The translations under genes and the position numbers were made by a program. 57,388 nucleotides of DNA, taken from NCBI RefSeq assembly GCF_003236385.1, contig NZ_POUA01000005.1:1-57388 (forward strand), in the 5' to 3' direction. Every line of letters starts with the position of its first letter. Position 1 is the first letter of the stretch. This DNA comes from Spongiactinospora gelatinilytica. Its GTDB lineage: Bacteria > Actinomycetota > Actinomycetes > Streptosporangiales > Streptosporangiaceae. Shown here piece after piece: positions 7,289-16,811 of this stretch. The notes beneath the pieces were generated by a model. The model saw only the letters and a list, made by a program, of their open reading frames with translations, ran no database searches and was not told the DNA's origin.

Positions 7289-8264
7289 CCGCGGCCGCCT
7301 TCTCCAGCAGATCCGGAAGCCGCTCACAGATCAGCTCGATGTTCCTGGCCACCAGGTCGTCGGGCATGCCCGCGACGCTCGCCCAGAAGATGAGGTGCCG
7401 TACCGGCAGCCCGCGGATCTTCTCGTGGATGCGCGCCGCCGCGTCCTCCGGGGTGAGGATCTCCAGCATGGCCCACGATCCGTCGGCCGGCCGGTCGGGG
7501 AAGTCCTCCGCGCGCAGCGTCGGCGGCTGCGGCCGGTCGGTGCCCGCCGCCCAGGTCCGCCGATAGGTGTTCTTCTGATGGGCCAGGTGCGGGGCGACGC
7601 GGGGCCAGGCGGCCTCGGGGTCGTCGGACAGGATCAACGGCAGCAGGTCCGACACCCGCGCCGTGGCCGGGTCGTGCCCGCCCTCGATCAGGCCCGCGCG
7701 GTAGTGCTGGAACATCTCGGGGGAGATGTGCAGCAGGCCCAGGCCGAGGCGGCCCGCGATGCCCGCGCCGCGCGGCCCGTAGAACCCGCCCCACACGGGC
7801 GGCGGCTGCTGCAGCGGCGGCGGGGTGACCCCCGCCTCCCGCCACAGCCGCAGGACCTCGCCGATGTTCCGCTCGACGTTGCGGAACCGCCGTCCATGGT
7901 CGGCGTCGAAGAGCGCGTACTCCAGGGCCCCGTAACCCGCGCCGAAGCCGAGTTCCAGCCGGCCGCCGCTGATGAGGTCCACCACGGCGGCCTCCTCGGC
8001 GATCTGCGCCGGATGGCGCAGGTTCGGCAGCATCACCGCGGTGCCGATCCGGGCCTTGGCGGTGCGCGCCGCCGCGGCGGCGGCCATGGTCAGCGGCTGT
8101 GGCAGGTAGCCGTCCTCGAACAGGTGGTGCTCGGTGAACCAGAGGCCGCCCACCCCGCGCCGGTCGGCCTCTTCGCACAGTTCCAGGGAGCGCGCGTAGT
8201 GGTAGGCCCAGGGGCGCTGCCAGGGCTCCGGGTTGCGCATGTCGAAGAGCAGTCCGACTTCCAT
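7281..8264 (-). CDS. LLM-class flavin-dependent oxidoreductase
   Basis: This 327-residue bacterial-luciferase-like protein begins MEVGLLFDMRNPEPWQRPW and has the family landmarks LWFTEHHLFEDGY (residues about 40-53), the IGTAVMLPNLRHPAQIAEE segment and LELGFGAGYGALEY. Luciferase-like monooxygenases use FMNH2 or F420H2 to oxidise or reduce organic substrates. Within type II polyketide operons such proteins act on quinone or ring carbons, but the substrate here cannot be read. It lies 34 bases after the AccE gene and overlaps the MFS gene, consistent with one transcript. The ATG at 8264 starts directly with the conserved first beta strand. Confidence 0.88.
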   Translation of the reverse strand: MEVGLLFDMRNPEPWQRPWAYHYARSLELCEEADRRGVGGLWFTEHHLFEDGYLPQPLTMAAAAAARTAKARIGTAVMLPNLRHPAQIAEEAAVVDLISGGRLELGFGAGYGALEYALFDADHGRRFRNVERNIGEVLRLWREAGVTPPPLQQPPPVWGGFYGPRGAGIAGRLGLGLLHISPEMFQHYRAGLIEGGHDPATARVSDLLPLILSDDPEAAWPRVAPHLAHQKNTYRRTWAAGTDRPQPPTLRAEDFPDRPADGSWAMLEILTPEDAAARIHEKIRGLPVRHLIFWASVAGMPDDLVARNIELICERLPDLLEKAAAGG

Positions 8265-8297
8265 GATCAGTCTCCGTTCGTGGGGGCGGGCCCGCGG

Positions 8298-8495
8298 TCA
8301 GGCGGCCTGGGCCTGCCAGCTCCGCGGCCCTCGGTAGGCGGGGATCGGTTCGGGACGCCGCCATGGCGCCGGGGCGGCCGATCGCCACGGCCGCGGCCGT
8401 CGCCGCGCCGCGTTCCGCCGGCGCAGCAGCACCGCGGTGACCACGGCGAGTTCCACCGTGTCCAGCGCGCCCCGCTCCACGCGCAGCAGCGGCAT
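8298..8495 (-). CDS. Acyl-CoA carboxylase epsilon subunit
   Basis: This small protein (65 residues from the chosen start) has the AccE/PccE pattern: a leading PLLRVERGALDTVELAVVTAVLL, an Arg/Ala/Pro-rich middle, and the typical ending RRPEPIPAYRGPRSWQAQAA. Epsilon subunits are actinobacterial and stabilise the carboxyltransferase-biotin carboxylase complex. The ATG at 8495 is preferred because GGGAG lies 9 bases upstream and the family usually begins this way; an ATG at 8513 adds six residues. It directly follows the beta subunit gene, as in many actinomycetes, supporting a complete dedicated malonyl-CoA supply system with the alpha subunit at 22764. Confidence 0.85.
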   Translation of the reverse strand: MPLLRVERGALDTVELAVVTAVLLRRRNAARRRPRPWRSAAPAPWRRPEPIPAYRGPRSWQAQAA

Positions 8496-8547
8496 GTCGG
8501 TGTACTCCCTCATCGCTCTGATCGCTCCCCTCGCATCGGTGGTGGTC

Positions 8548-10149
8548 TCATTGCGGCGGATTGCCGTGCTTGCGGTGCGGGAGGGCGGCGTCCTTGTGCC
8601 GGAGCATGGCGAACGCCCGGACCAGCACGGCTCGGGTCTCCGCCGGGTCGATCACGTCGTCCACCAGCCCGTGCTCCGCCGCGTAGTAGGGGTGGACCAG
8701 CCGCTCGCGGTACTCCTCGATCTTCCGCGCGCGGGTCGCGACCGGGTCTTCGGCCGCCGCGATCTCCCTGCGGAAGATCACGTCGGCGGCGGCGTCCGCG
8801 CCCATCACCGCGATCTCGTTGCCCGGCCACACCAGCGCCAGGTCCGCGCCGATCGACCGCGAGTCCATCACGATGTACGCCCCGCCGTACGCCTTGCGCA
8901 ACACCACCGACACCCGCGGAACCGTGGCGTTGCAGTAGGCGTACAGCAGCTTCGCGCCGCGCCTGATGATGCCGTCGTGCTCCTGCCGCACCCCCGGCAG
9001 GAACCCGGGCACGTCCACGAGGGTCAGCAGCGGGATGGTGAAGGCATCGCAGAACTGGACGAACCGCGCCCCCTTCTCGCTGGCCCCGATGTCCAGGACG
9101 CCGGCCAGCATCGCCGGCTGGCTGGCCACCACGCCGACCACGTGCCCGTCCAGCCGGGCGAACGCGCACACCAGGTTGCGCGCCCAGTCGGCGTGCACCT
9201 CCAGCAGCTCCCCGTCATCGACGATCTCCGCGATGACCTCGCGCACATCGTAGGACCGGTTGCCGTCCACCGGCACCAGGTCGCGGACGCCGTCCAGCCG
9301 CCGGTCCGGCGGGTCGGCGGCGGGCACGACCGGCGGCAGCTCGCGGTTGTTGGCCGGCAGCATGGACAGCAGGTACCGCACCTCCGCCAGGCAGGTCTCC
9401 TCGTCGTCGTAGACGAAGTGCGCGGTGCCGGAGACCCCGCCGTGTACGTCGGCCCCGCCCAGGCCCTCGTGCGTCACCTCCTCCCCGGTCACCGCCGCGA
9501 CCACGTCCGGCCCGGTGATGAACATCTGCGAGGTGCCGCGGACCGCGAAGACGAAGTCGGTGAGCGCGGGGGAGTAGGCGGCACCGCCCGCGCACGGGCC
9601 GAGCATCACGCTGATCTGCGGGATGACACCGGACGCCCGTGTGTTGCGCTGGAAGATGCCGCCGTACCCGGCGAGGGCGGAGACGCCCTCCTGGATGCGC
9701 GCGCCCGCGCCGTCGTTCAGCGAGACCAGGGGGGCGCCCGCCGCCAGCGCCATGTCCATGATCTTGTGGATCTTCCCGGCGTGCGCCTCCCCGAGCGCGC
9801 CGCCGAAGACACGGAAGTCATGGGCGTAGACGAACACGGTCCTGCCGTTCACCTCGCCCCAGCCGGTGACCACGCCGTCGCTGTGCGGGCGTCTGGCCTC
9901 CAGCCCGAACCCCGTCGCCCGATGCCGGCGCAGTGATTCCACCTCGGTGAAGGTGCCCGGGTCGAGCAGCAGGTCAATGCGTTCGTAGGCGGTCAGCTTG
10001 CCCTTGGCGTGCTGGCGTTCGGTCGCCGCGGCGTCGGGCCCCTGACGGATCCGCCGCTTCAGCTCCCGTAACTCCTCGATCCGGCCGGCGAGGCCGGCCG
10101 GTTCCGGCTCCGCTGCCGGTGCGGTCATCGTTTCCTGTGCCGTGGTCAT
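8548..10149 (-). CDS. Acyl-CoA carboxylase beta (carboxyltransferase) subunit
   Basis: The 533-residue protein is a typical AccD/PccB carboxyltransferase. It has the N-terminal KGKLTAYERIDLLLDPGTFTEVE block, the oxyanion-hole regions (GGAAYSPALTDF in the N half; KAYGGAYIVMDS in the C half) and the ending RKHGNPPQ. It transfers CO2 from carboxybiotin to acetyl- or propionyl-CoA, here most likely making malonyl-CoA for the minimal PKS. The ATG at 10149 has GGGAG 11 bases upstream. It sits 33 bases after the oxygenase-reductase gene inside the polyketide operon. Acetyl- versus propionyl-CoA preference was not assessed. Confidence 0.93.
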   Translation of the reverse strand: MTTAQETMTAPAAEPEPAGLAGRIEELRELKRRIRQGPDAAATERQHAKGKLTAYERIDLLLDPGTFTEVESLRRHRATGFGLEARRPHSDGVVTGWGEVNGRTVFVYAHDFRVFGGALGEAHAGKIHKIMDMALAAGAPLVSLNDGAGARIQEGVSALAGYGGIFQRNTRASGVIPQISVMLGPCAGGAAYSPALTDFVFAVRGTSQMFITGPDVVAAVTGEEVTHEGLGGADVHGGVSGTAHFVYDDEETCLAEVRYLLSMLPANNRELPPVVPAADPPDRRLDGVRDLVPVDGNRSYDVREVIAEIVDDGELLEVHADWARNLVCAFARLDGHVVGVVASQPAMLAGVLDIGASEKGARFVQFCDAFTIPLLTLVDVPGFLPGVRQEHDGIIRRGAKLLYAYCNATVPRVSVVLRKAYGGAYIVMDSRSIGADLALVWPGNEIAVMGADAAADVIFRREIAAAEDPVATRARKIEEYRERLVHPYYAAEHGLVDDVIDPAETRAVLVRAFAMLRHKDAALPHRKHGNPPQ

Positions 10150-10182
10150 GGACCCCGTTACTCCCGAAGCTGCCGATTGGTT

Positions 10183-12225
10183 TCAGCCGAGCAGCGTGCC
10201 GCCGCTGGCGTCGACGAACGTCCCGGTGACCCACCTGGCCTCGTCGGTGGCCAGGAAGCGGATCACGTCGGCGACGTCCTCCGCCTGGCCGACCCGCTTG
10301 AACGCCGACAGTTGGGCCATCTGCCGCACCGCCTCGGGGACGTCGAAGATCGCGCTGCCGTTGTCGGTGATGCCGGGCGCCACGGTGTTGACCGTGATGC
10401 CACGCGGGGCGAGATGGCGGGCGAAGTGCAGGGTGATCTGCTCGATGGCGCCCTTGGTCATCGAGTACGCCACCTGTTCGGGGTTGGCCAGCCGGGTCAG
10501 CCCCGACGAGACGTTGATGATCCGCCCGCCGGCGGGCAGCAGCGGCAGGGCGCGCTGCACGATGAAGAACGGGGCCTTGACGTTGACGGCGTAGAGCCGG
10601 TCGAGGTCCTCGGGGGTGACGTCCTCCGGCATCTGGCCCGCGGGCGTGGTGATGGCCGCGTTGTTGACCAGGATGTTCAGCACGACCTCACCGGTACGGG
10701 CCTTCAGCTCCTGCTCCAGCCCCAGGAACAGCTCGTGGACGTCGCCGGGCACGCCGAGTTCGGCCCGCACGCTGAAGGCCCGCCCGCCGTCCTGCTCGAT
10801 CAGGCGGACGGTCTCCTCCGCCGCGTCCCGCTGGGTGGCGTAGTGCACGGCGACCAGGGCGCCCTCCTCGGCCAGCCGTCGCGCGACGGCCCGGCCGATG
10901 CCCCGGCTCGACCCGGTGACCAGCGCGGTCTTGTTCTCCAGCCGTTCCATCCTGCCCTTCCTCCCTTGTGGTGCGGTTCGCTCGCGTACCGGCGGGACCG
11001 GGGCCGGGGGCTGCGGAGCACCCGTCCGGCGGCCGATGGCCCAGGCGGCGGGCTCGCCGACCTGGCTGATCACGCGGGCCACGGCCCGGCGGACCGGGCC
11101 GGACTCCAGCAGTCCGGTGAAGACCTCCCGAAGCGGTTCCACGTCCTTTCCTCCGAGCAGCAGCAGCGACTGGACCCGGATGTTGGTGAGCGTGCGGACC
11201 CCGACGGCGTGCCGCCGTTCGTGGTAGCCGTCGAGGGCGTCCTCACCGACCCGGCCGGCCACCCGGCCGGCCAGCGGCCCGCTGAGGTCGGCCGCGTCCT
11301 GAAGCCCCAGGTTGAGCGCCTGGCCGCCGACCGGCATCTGCACATGGGCGGCATCGCCCGCGAGCAGGACCCGGCCCCTGCGGTACCGCGTCACCTGCCT
11401 GCTGGCGTCGTCGAACGCGTTGAGCCACAGCGGCGTGCCACCTTCGATCCGCTCTCCGGTCACCTCGGCCCAGGCCGCCGCGACCTCCTCGAACGCCGGA
11501 GGCGCGAGGCGCGCCCGGGGCCGGGCCCCGTACACATGCACCATGACCCGGGTGCTGCCGTCGGGCCAGCGGTGCGCGGTGGCCAGCCCCTTCGGCAGCC
11601 GCTCGAAGCGCCGGTCCGGGACGTCGATGCCCGCGACGTCGGCGCGCAGCATCTCGCGCCCGGCGTCGGTCCCGGCGAACTCGAAGCCCGCCAGCCCGCG
11701 GACCGCGGACCGTTCGCCGTCGCAGCCCACCAGGTAGCAGGCGGTCAGAGTGCGTCCGGTCCCATCGGCCGAGCGGATCTCGGCCGAGACGTGATCGCCG
11801 TGGTCGCGCAGGCCGGCCAGCCGCCATCCGCGCAGCAGGGCGGTGCCCGCCGCAACCGCCCGCTCCTGGAGCACCGCCTCCAGCCGGGCCTGGGGGCATT
11901 TCCACTGCCCGGCGTACGGGTGGCCGGGGTCGGCCTCGGTCAGGTCGAGCCGGATGCCGCCGAAGTGGCCGGGTCCGCCCCCGGGCAGTTCGCCGAGCCG
12001 GGCGAGGACGCCCCGTTCGGCGAGCAGTTCCATGGTGCGGGTGTGCAGGGTGGACGCCCTGGACTCGGTCATGGGCTCGGTGCGCTGCTCCACCAGCGTG
12101 GTGCGCACCCCCTGCTCCGCCAGATCGCCCGCGAGCAGCAGCCCGACGGGTCCGGCGCCGATGACGACCACGTCGGCATCGAGCGCGCCGGACCTCCGGG
12201 CGGCCGGGGTAGCCGTGTCCGCCAT
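10183..12225 (-). CDS. PgaM/UrdM-type fused FAD oxygenase and SDR reductase
   Basis: The 680-residue protein has two parts. Residues 1 to about 420 form an aromatic-ring FAD hydroxylase (ADVVVIGAGPVGLLLAGDLA; later [29 protein letters not shown]). Residues 426-680 form a short-chain reductase (ALVTGSSRGIGRAVA; active site AYSMTKGAIEQ). This fusion is the hallmark of angucycline enzymes PgaM and UrdM, which act after the PgaE-type oxygenase on the nascent benz[a]anthracene (12b-oxygenation followed by ketoreduction). A strong internal ribosome site (10955-10965) precedes Met426, so a free reductase domain is probably also made, as is known for PgaM. The start at 12225 is 3 bases after the aromatase/cyclase stop. 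Confidence 0.93.
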   Translation of the reverse strand: MADTATPAARRSGALDADVVVIGAGPVGLLLAGDLAEQGVRTTLVEQRTEPMTESRASTLHTRTMELLAERGVLARLGELPGGGPGHFGGIRLDLTEADPGHPYAGQWKCPQARLEAVLQERAVAAGTALLRGWRLAGLRDHGDHVSAEIRSADGTGRTLTACYLVGCDGERSAVRGLAGFEFAGTDAGREMLRADVAGIDVPDRRFERLPKGLATAHRWPDGSTRVMVHVYGARPRARLAPPAFEEVAAAWAEVTGERIEGGTPLWLNAFDDASRQVTRYRRGRVLLAGDAAHVQMPVGGQALNLGLQDAADLSGPLAGRVAGRVGEDALDGYHERRHAVGVRTLTNIRVQSLLLLGGKDVEPLREVFTGLLESGPVRRAVARVISQVGEPAAWAIGRRTGAPQPPAPVPPVRERTAPQGRKGRMERLENKTALVTGSSRGIGRAVARRLAEEGALVAVHYATQRDAAEETVRLIEQDGGRAFSVRAELGVPGDVHELFLGLEQELKARTGEVVLNILVNNAAITTPAGQMPEDVTPEDLDRLYAVNVKAPFFIVQRALPLLPAGGRIINVSSGLTRLANPEQVAYSMTKGAIEQITLHFARHLAPRGITVNTVAPGITDNGSAIFDVPEAVRQMAQLSAFKRVGQAEDVADVIRFLATDEARWVTGTFVDASGGTLLG
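10948..10965 (-). promoter_or_regulatory. Internal ribosome binding site before the reductase domain
   Basis: On the minus strand GGGAGGAAGGG (10965-10955) stands 4 bases before an in-frame ATG (10950-10948) that begins MERLENKTALVTG, exactly the start of the SDR domain of the fused enzyme. Such a purine-rich signal in the middle of a coding region suggests a second translation product of 255 residues. Confidence 0.75.
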
Positions 12226-12228
12226 GAC

Positions 12229-13176
12229 TCAGCGCCGGGCTTCCGCGTAATCCTTGGCGAGCCCCAGCGTCGCCCGGCTGTTGCCGCCGAGCGCCTCGCG
12301 GATGAACGAGCGGGCCTCCGCGACACCGGCGTCCGCGCCGAGGACATCGGTGATCCGCTTCGGGTCGATCACGACGGTGTGCTGGGAACTGGCCCTGGCG
12401 GCGCCGTCGCCCGTCTCCTCGAACTCCCAGTAGCCCGTGTGCAGCCTCATCAGGGCCGGCAGCGTGGTCTGCTTGTAGACGATGCGGTGGTGGGGGAAGC
12501 ACACCCGGACCGACTCGGTGGTGTGCGAGGAACCGTCCTTGGTGAGGGTGTCCATCCGCAGCACCTGAAGTCCCGGGGTGTCCTCGGTGAGCCGCACGGT
12601 GGCGACGTGCGGCAGCCGCTCCCGCCACCGGCCGGCCTCGTTGACGAAGTCGTAGAGGTCCTTGGCCGAGCCGGCGACCTCGACGGAGTCGACGAACGAC
12701 AGCGTGAGCGGGTCTTCCCCGGCCGCCTCCTCCAGCGCGGCCTTGACCGCGGGAAGTTCCTCGCTGCTGTTGCGGTCGACGGCCTGGTCGATCCAGGCCA
12801 GCCCCTCGGGGTCGTCGTCGATGGCCCGGTACCGGTGCAGCAGGCGCAGCCTGGTCTCCTGCGGGCCCGCCGGCTCGATGAGCCAGGCGCCGGTCATCTC
12901 CGCCACGGGGGGCGAGGAGACCTCCTGCCAGAAGTCGATGCGCTTGTCCTGCGGGAAGAGCCTGCGGCGCGAGGTCCAGCTCTTGGCCTCCCCGTTGGCG
13001 GTGGCCCAGATCCGGATGCGCTCCTCGCGTTCGCCGCGCTCCAGGTACTCCACGTGGACCGAGGGCGGGAACAGGCGCGGCCAGTTCTCGACCTCGGCGA
13101 GCAGGCGGTAGACCTCCTCGGCGCCGGCCCGCACCGTGACCTCGTGCTCGACCTCTCGTCCCGGCTGTTGCGACAC
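12229..13176 (-). CDS. Aromatase/cyclase (didomain START/Bet v1-like)
   Basis: 315 residues with two tandem polyketide aromatase/cyclase domains. The first (about 8-145) has HEVTVRAGAEEVYRLLAEVENWPRLFP. The second (about 165-300) has VDSVEVAGSAKDLYDFVNEAGRWRERLPHV and VYKQTTLPALMRLHTGYWEFEE. Didomain enzymes of this type (JadD, UrdL, Gra-ORF4) aromatise the first ring of a C9-reduced decaketide. The GTG at 13176 is chosen because GAGAGGAGC lies just upstream and the protein then has the usual length; the frame is open further upstream into the ketoreductase gene without homology. It fits between ketoreductase and oxygenase-reductase, the urdD-urdL-urdM order. Confidence 0.93.
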   Translation of the reverse strand: MSQQPGREVEHEVTVRAGAEEVYRLLAEVENWPRLFPPSVHVEYLERGEREERIRIWATANGEAKSWTSRRRLFPQDKRIDFWQEVSSPPVAEMTGAWLIEPAGPQETRLRLLHRYRAIDDDPEGLAWIDQAVDRNSSEELPAVKAALEEAAGEDPLTLSFVDSVEVAGSAKDLYDFVNEAGRWRERLPHVATVRLTEDTPGLQVLRMDTLTKDGSSHTTESVRVCFPHHRIVYKQTTLPALMRLHTGYWEFEETGDGAARASSQHTVVIDPKRITDVLGADAGVAEARSFIREALGGNSRATLGLAKDYAEARR

Positions 13177-13189
13177 TGTCGTGCTCCTC

Positions 13190-13999
13190 TCAGAAGTTGC
13201 CCAGCCCGCCGCAGACGTTGAGCGCCTGCGCGGTGATGGAGGCCGCGGTGTCGGAGGCGAGGTAGCCGACCAGGCCCGCCACCTCCTGAGGGGTGGAGTA
13301 GCGGCCGAGCGGGATCTTGGCCTGGAAGCGCTCCAGGATCGCCTCTTCGGTGGTGGAGTAGGCGTCGGCGTAGCCCTGCCGGACCCGCTGCGCCATCGGG
13401 GTCTCGACGTAACCCGGGCAGATCGCGTTGACCGTGATCCCGGTCGGCGCCAGCTCGTTGCCCAGCGCCTTGGTGAAACCGACGACGCCGTGCTTGGAGG
13501 CCGAGTACGGCGCCCCCAGCACCACGCCCTGCTTGCCCGCCGTGGAGGCGATGTTGATGATCCGGCCGCGGGACTTCCGCCGCATCCCACCGGCGTTCAG
13601 CACCTCGCGGGTCACCACGAACACGCTGGTCAGGTTGGTGGCGATGACGTCGTCCCACAGGGGGTCGCCGATGTCGGCGGTCACTCCGCCGCCGCTGCGG
13701 CCGGCGTTGTTGACCAGGACGTCGATGGTGTCGAACCGGGTCACCGCGGCCTGCACGAGGCGGGCGACGTCCTCCTTGGACCGCACGTCGGCCACGGTGC
13801 CGTCCACGTCGAACCCCTCGTTCTGGAGGGCCTTGACGGAGTCGGCGAGCGCCTCCTCGCCGCGCGCGCAGATGAACACCCGGTGGCCCTGGCTCGCGAG
13901 CAGCCGGGCACTGGCCAGGCCGATTCCGCTGGTGCCGCCGGTGACCAGGGCGACCCGGCCGGCGGCTTGCGTGATGGTTGCGGTGTTGACGGACATCAA
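13190..13999 (-). CDS. Type II PKS C9 ketoreductase (ActIII-like SDR)
   Basis: This 269-residue SDR closely follows ActIII: ALVTGGTSGIGLASARLL (near 17-34), NNAGRSGGG, IINIASTAGKQGVV with Ser152, APYSASKHGVVGFTKALG with Tyr165 and Lys169, ICPGYVETPMA, and the signature ending TAQALNVCGGLGNF. It reduces the C9 ketone of the bound poly-beta-ketone with NADPH, in the cytoplasm, together with the minimal PKS. Two adjacent ATG codons (13999, 13996) make the exact start ambiguous by one residue. It lies between the ACP gene and the aromatase/cyclase gene. All catalytic residues are present. Confidence 0.96.
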   Translation of the reverse strand: MMSVNTATITQAAGRVALVTGGTSGIGLASARLLASQGHRVFICARGEEALADSVKALQNEGFDVDGTVADVRSKEDVARLVQAAVTRFDTIDVLVNNAGRSGGGVTADIGDPLWDDVIATNLTSVFVVTREVLNAGGMRRKSRGRIINIASTAGKQGVVLGAPYSASKHGVVGFTKALGNELAPTGITVNAICPGYVETPMAQRVRQGYADAYSTTEEAILERFQAKIPLGRYSTPQEVAGLVGYLASDTAASITAQALNVCGGLGNF

Positions 14000-14018
14000 G
14001 GCTCCTCGGCGGGTGCGT

Positions 14019-14279
14019 TCACGCGGCGGGCAGGTGGGTGTTGACGAGGTCGATCAGCTCACGGGGGGTCTGGGCCTCCCCGAGCGCGTCCTCGTCCAGG
14101 CTGATCCCGTGGTGGCGTTCGATGCGGCTGGCGGTCTCCAGCAGCGCCAGGGACTCGTATCCGAGGTCGTCGAACGAGGTGTCGATGATGTCCCCGTCGA
14201 GGTCGACGCCCTCGTCCGTGCCGGCCGCCTGGCGCAGGACGGTCTTGAGATCGTCCAGCGTGAACTGGTTTCCGGGCAT
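14019..14279 (-). CDS. Type II PKS acyl carrier protein
   Basis: The 86-residue carrier protein has the phosphopantetheine attachment site in FDDLGYESLALLETASRIE (Ser43). It opens MPGNQFTLDDLKTVLRQAAG and ends with the family's LIDLVNTHL helix. It carries the growing polyketide chain for the KS-alpha/CLF pair encoded immediately upstream, with 19 bases between CLF stop and ACP start. No phosphopantetheinyl transferase gene is in the window, so activation must come from elsewhere in the genome. Confidence 0.96.
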   Translation of the reverse strand: MPGNQFTLDDLKTVLRQAAGTDEGVDLDGDIIDTSFDDLGYESLALLETASRIERHHGISLDEDALGEAQTPRELIDLVNTHLPAA

Positions 14280-14298
14280 GTGCGGTCCTTTCGTCTCG

Positions 14299-15534
14299 TC
14301 AGTGGTCCGCCGCGGCGGAGGGATCGACGGCCCGCACGACCATGGCGGAGTTGAGCCCGCCGTGGCCGCGCGCGATGACCAGGACGTGGCGCAGCGCCGC
14401 CGCCCGCGGGGCGCCGGTGACCAGGTCGAGGTCGTAGGCGGGGGAGGGCCGGGTGTTGACCGTGGGTGGGATGACCCCGTCGCGCATGGCCAGGCACGCG
14501 GCGGCGAGGTCCAGCGGGGCGGCCCCGGAGTACAGGCGGCCGGTCATCGTCTTCGGGGCGGTCACCGGCACGGCGGACGGCCCGAACACCTTGGCGATGG
14601 CCTCCGCCTCGACCCGGTCGAGTTCCGGGATGGCGGCGGCGTCGGCGAAGACCGCCCCGATGTCCGCGGGCTCCACCCCGGAGTCGGCGAGCGCCCCCTC
14701 GATGGCGGCCTGCAAAGTCGGTTCCCGGCCGCTGTCCCGCCGGGGATCGGTGGTGGCCGCGTACCCGGCGATCTCGCCGTAGACCCGCGCGCCGCGGGCG
14801 CGGGCGTGCCCGGCGTCCTCCAGTACCAGCAGCGCGCCGCCCTCGCCGGGGACGTGCCCGGTCGCGTCGTCGTCGAACGGCAGGTACGCCCGCTCGGCGT
14901 CGTCCCTGGTGCTGAGCCGGCCGCCGGTGAGCTGGGCGACCCACCCCCACGGGCAGATCGAGGCGTCGACCGCGCCGCTGATCACCATGGCGGTCCCCTT
15001 GCGGATCTGCCGGCGCGCCTGCGCGACCGCGTCGAGGCCGCCCGCCTGGTCGCTGACCACGACGCTGCTCGGTCCGCGCAGCCCGTGGCGGATGGAGATC
15101 TGGCCGCTGTTGACCGCGTAGAACCAGGCGAAGGACTGGTAGGCGCTGACGTACTGGCCGCCCTTGCTCCACAGCGCGCGCAGCTCGTTCTGCCCGAACT
15201 CGAACCCGCCGGAGTGGCTCGCCGTGATGACCCCGACGTCGAACTCCGGCAGGTCCGCCGGATTCACGCCCGCGTCGGCGAACGCCCGGTCGGCGGTGGC
15301 CAGCGCGAGCCGCGTCATCCGGTCGGTCTGCGGCAGCAGCCTGCTGGGAAGGTGGTCCTCGGCGACGAAACCGGTGATCTCACCCGCCAGCCGGGCCGGA
15401 TAGGAGGATGCGTCGAAACGGGTCACCGGCCCGATGGCGCCGCGCCCGGCCAGCGTGGCCGCCCAGTACTCGGCCAACGACAGCCCGGTCGGAGCCGCCA
15501 CGCCGAGCCCGGTGACCCAGGTCGCGGTGGTCAT
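14299..15534 (-). CDS. Ketosynthase chain length factor (KS-beta)
   Basis: 411 residues with the ketosynthase fold but with Gln163 ([12 protein letters not shown]) in place of the active-site Cys, the defining feature of chain length factors. This subunit pairs with KS-alpha, sets chain length and supports decarboxylative priming. A decaketide is expected from the angucycline-like gene set, but I could not model the cavity residues. The ATG at 15534 overlaps the KS-alpha stop by 4 bases (ATGA), the classic coupling that gives equal amounts of the two subunits. The frame remains open upstream into the KS-alpha gene without homology, so the shorter start is used. Confidence 0.96.
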   Translation of the reverse strand: MTTATWVTGLGVAAPTGLSLAEYWAATLAGRGAIGPVTRFDASSYPARLAGEITGFVAEDHLPSRLLPQTDRMTRLALATADRAFADAGVNPADLPEFDVGVITASHSGGFEFGQNELRALWSKGGQYVSAYQSFAWFYAVNSGQISIRHGLRGPSSVVVSDQAGGLDAVAQARRQIRKGTAMVISGAVDASICPWGWVAQLTGGRLSTRDDAERAYLPFDDDATGHVPGEGGALLVLEDAGHARARGARVYGEIAGYAATTDPRRDSGREPTLQAAIEGALADSGVEPADIGAVFADAAAIPELDRVEAEAIAKVFGPSAVPVTAPKTMTGRLYSGAAPLDLAAACLAMRDGVIPPTVNTRPSPAYDLDLVTGAPRAAALRHVLVIARGHGGLNSAMVVRAVDPSAAADH

Positions 15535-16811
15535 GTGCCGCTCCGCCCGGGTGGCGCCAGCACGATCGCGCTCTGGAACCCGCCGAACCCGCTGCCGACC
15601 GACAACACCGCGTCCACCGGCAGCTCCCTGGCGGTCAGCGGCACGTAGTCCAGGTCGCACTCGGGGTCCGGCCGGTGCAGATTGGCCGTCGGCGGCACCA
15701 CGTTGTGCGTCATCGCCAGGATGGAGGCGGCGATCTCGATCGATCCGATGGCGCCCAGCGAATGCCCGACCATCGACTTGATGGAGCTGACCGGCGTGCG
15801 GTAGGCGTGCTCGCCGAGGCTGCGCTTGAACGCGGCGGTCTCGTGCCGGTCGTTCTGCTTGGTGCCCGAGCCGTGCGCGTTGATGTAGTCGATGTCCTCG
15901 GGCGCGAGCCGGGCGGCCTCCAGCGCGACGCGGATGGCCTCGGCCATCTCCCTGCCGTCCGGCCGGAGCCCGGTCATGTGGAAGGCGTTGGACCGCGTCG
16001 CGAACCCGGCCACCTCGGCGTAGATCCTCGCTCCGCGCGCCAGGGCGCTCGCCAGGTCCTCCAGCACGAACATGGCCGCCCCCTCGCCCAGCACGAACCC
16101 GTTGCGGCTGGCGTCGAACGGGCGGGAGGCGTGCTCGGGGTCGTCGTTGCGCGGGGTCGTCGCCTTGATCGCGTCGAAGCAGGCCAGCGTGATGGGGGAG
16201 ATGGGCGCGTCGGTCGCCCCGGCCACCAGTACGTCGGCCGAGCCCTCCCGGATGAGGTCGGCGGCGTAGCCGATCGCGTCCAGCCCGGAGGTGCAGCCGG
16301 TGGAGATCACCGTGGTGGGCCCCTCCGCGCCCACGGCCCAGGCGACCTCGGTCGCGAACGAGCTGGGCACCATGTAGTTGTAGAGGTGCGGCACCGCGTA
16401 GGTGTGGTCGACCAGGTCCAGCCGGCCGCCGTCACTGACGGTCCGGTACTCCTGGTCCAGCCCCATGGTCGCGCCCACCGCGCTGCCCACGGTCACGCCC
16501 ATGCGGTGGGGCGGCAGCGCCGCGAAGTCGAGCCCGCTGTCGGCCACCGCCTCGCGTGCGGTGACCACGGCGAACTGCGCCGCGCGGTCCATCCGCCGGA
16601 TCTCCTGAGGGGTCAGCCCGGACAGCTCGGCGTCGAAGTCGGCCTCGGCCGCGACCTGTGAGCGAAAGGGCGACGGGTCGAAGAAGGAGATCCGGCGCGT
16701 GGCGGTACGCCCGTCCGTGAGCAGCTTCCAGAACTCCTTGACGTCCTGGCCGCCCGGCGCGGTCACCCCGACGCCGGTGATCACCGGACGGCGGGAGGGC
16801 GGGCCGCTCAT
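15531..16811 (-). CDS. Type II PKS ketosynthase alpha subunit
   Basis: The 426-residue beta-ketoacyl synthase has Cys173 in [15 protein letters not shown], His313 in [11 protein letters not shown] and His350 in [10 protein letters not shown], a complete catalytic set. Together with the chain length factor it builds the poly-beta-ketone from malonyl-ACP. Its ATG at 16811 overlaps the cyclase stop by 4 bases and its stop overlaps the CLF start by 4 bases, so three proteins are translationally linked. Surrounding gene order (oxygenase, cyclase, KS-alpha, CLF, ACP, KR, aromatase) is that of angucycline clusters such as urdamycin and jadomycin. Confidence 0.97.
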   Translation of the reverse strand: MSGPPSRRPVITGVGVTAPGGQDVKEFWKLLTDGRTATRRISFFDPSPFRSQVAAEADFDAELSGLTPQEIRRMDRAAQFAVVTAREAVADSGLDFAALPPHRMGVTVGSAVGATMGLDQEYRTVSDGGRLDLVDHTYAVPHLYNYMVPSSFATEVAWAVGAEGPTTVISTGCTSGLDAIGYAADLIREGSADVLVAGATDAPISPITLACFDAIKATTPRNDDPEHASRPFDASRNGFVLGEGAAMFVLEDLASALARGARIYAEVAGFATRSNAFHMTGLRPDGREMAEAIRVALEAARLAPEDIDYINAHGSGTKQNDRHETAAFKRSLGEHAYRTPVSSIKSMVGHSLGAIGSIEIAASILAMTHNVVPPTANLHRPDPECDLDYVPLTARELPVDAVLSVGSGFGGFQSAIVLAPPGRSGT

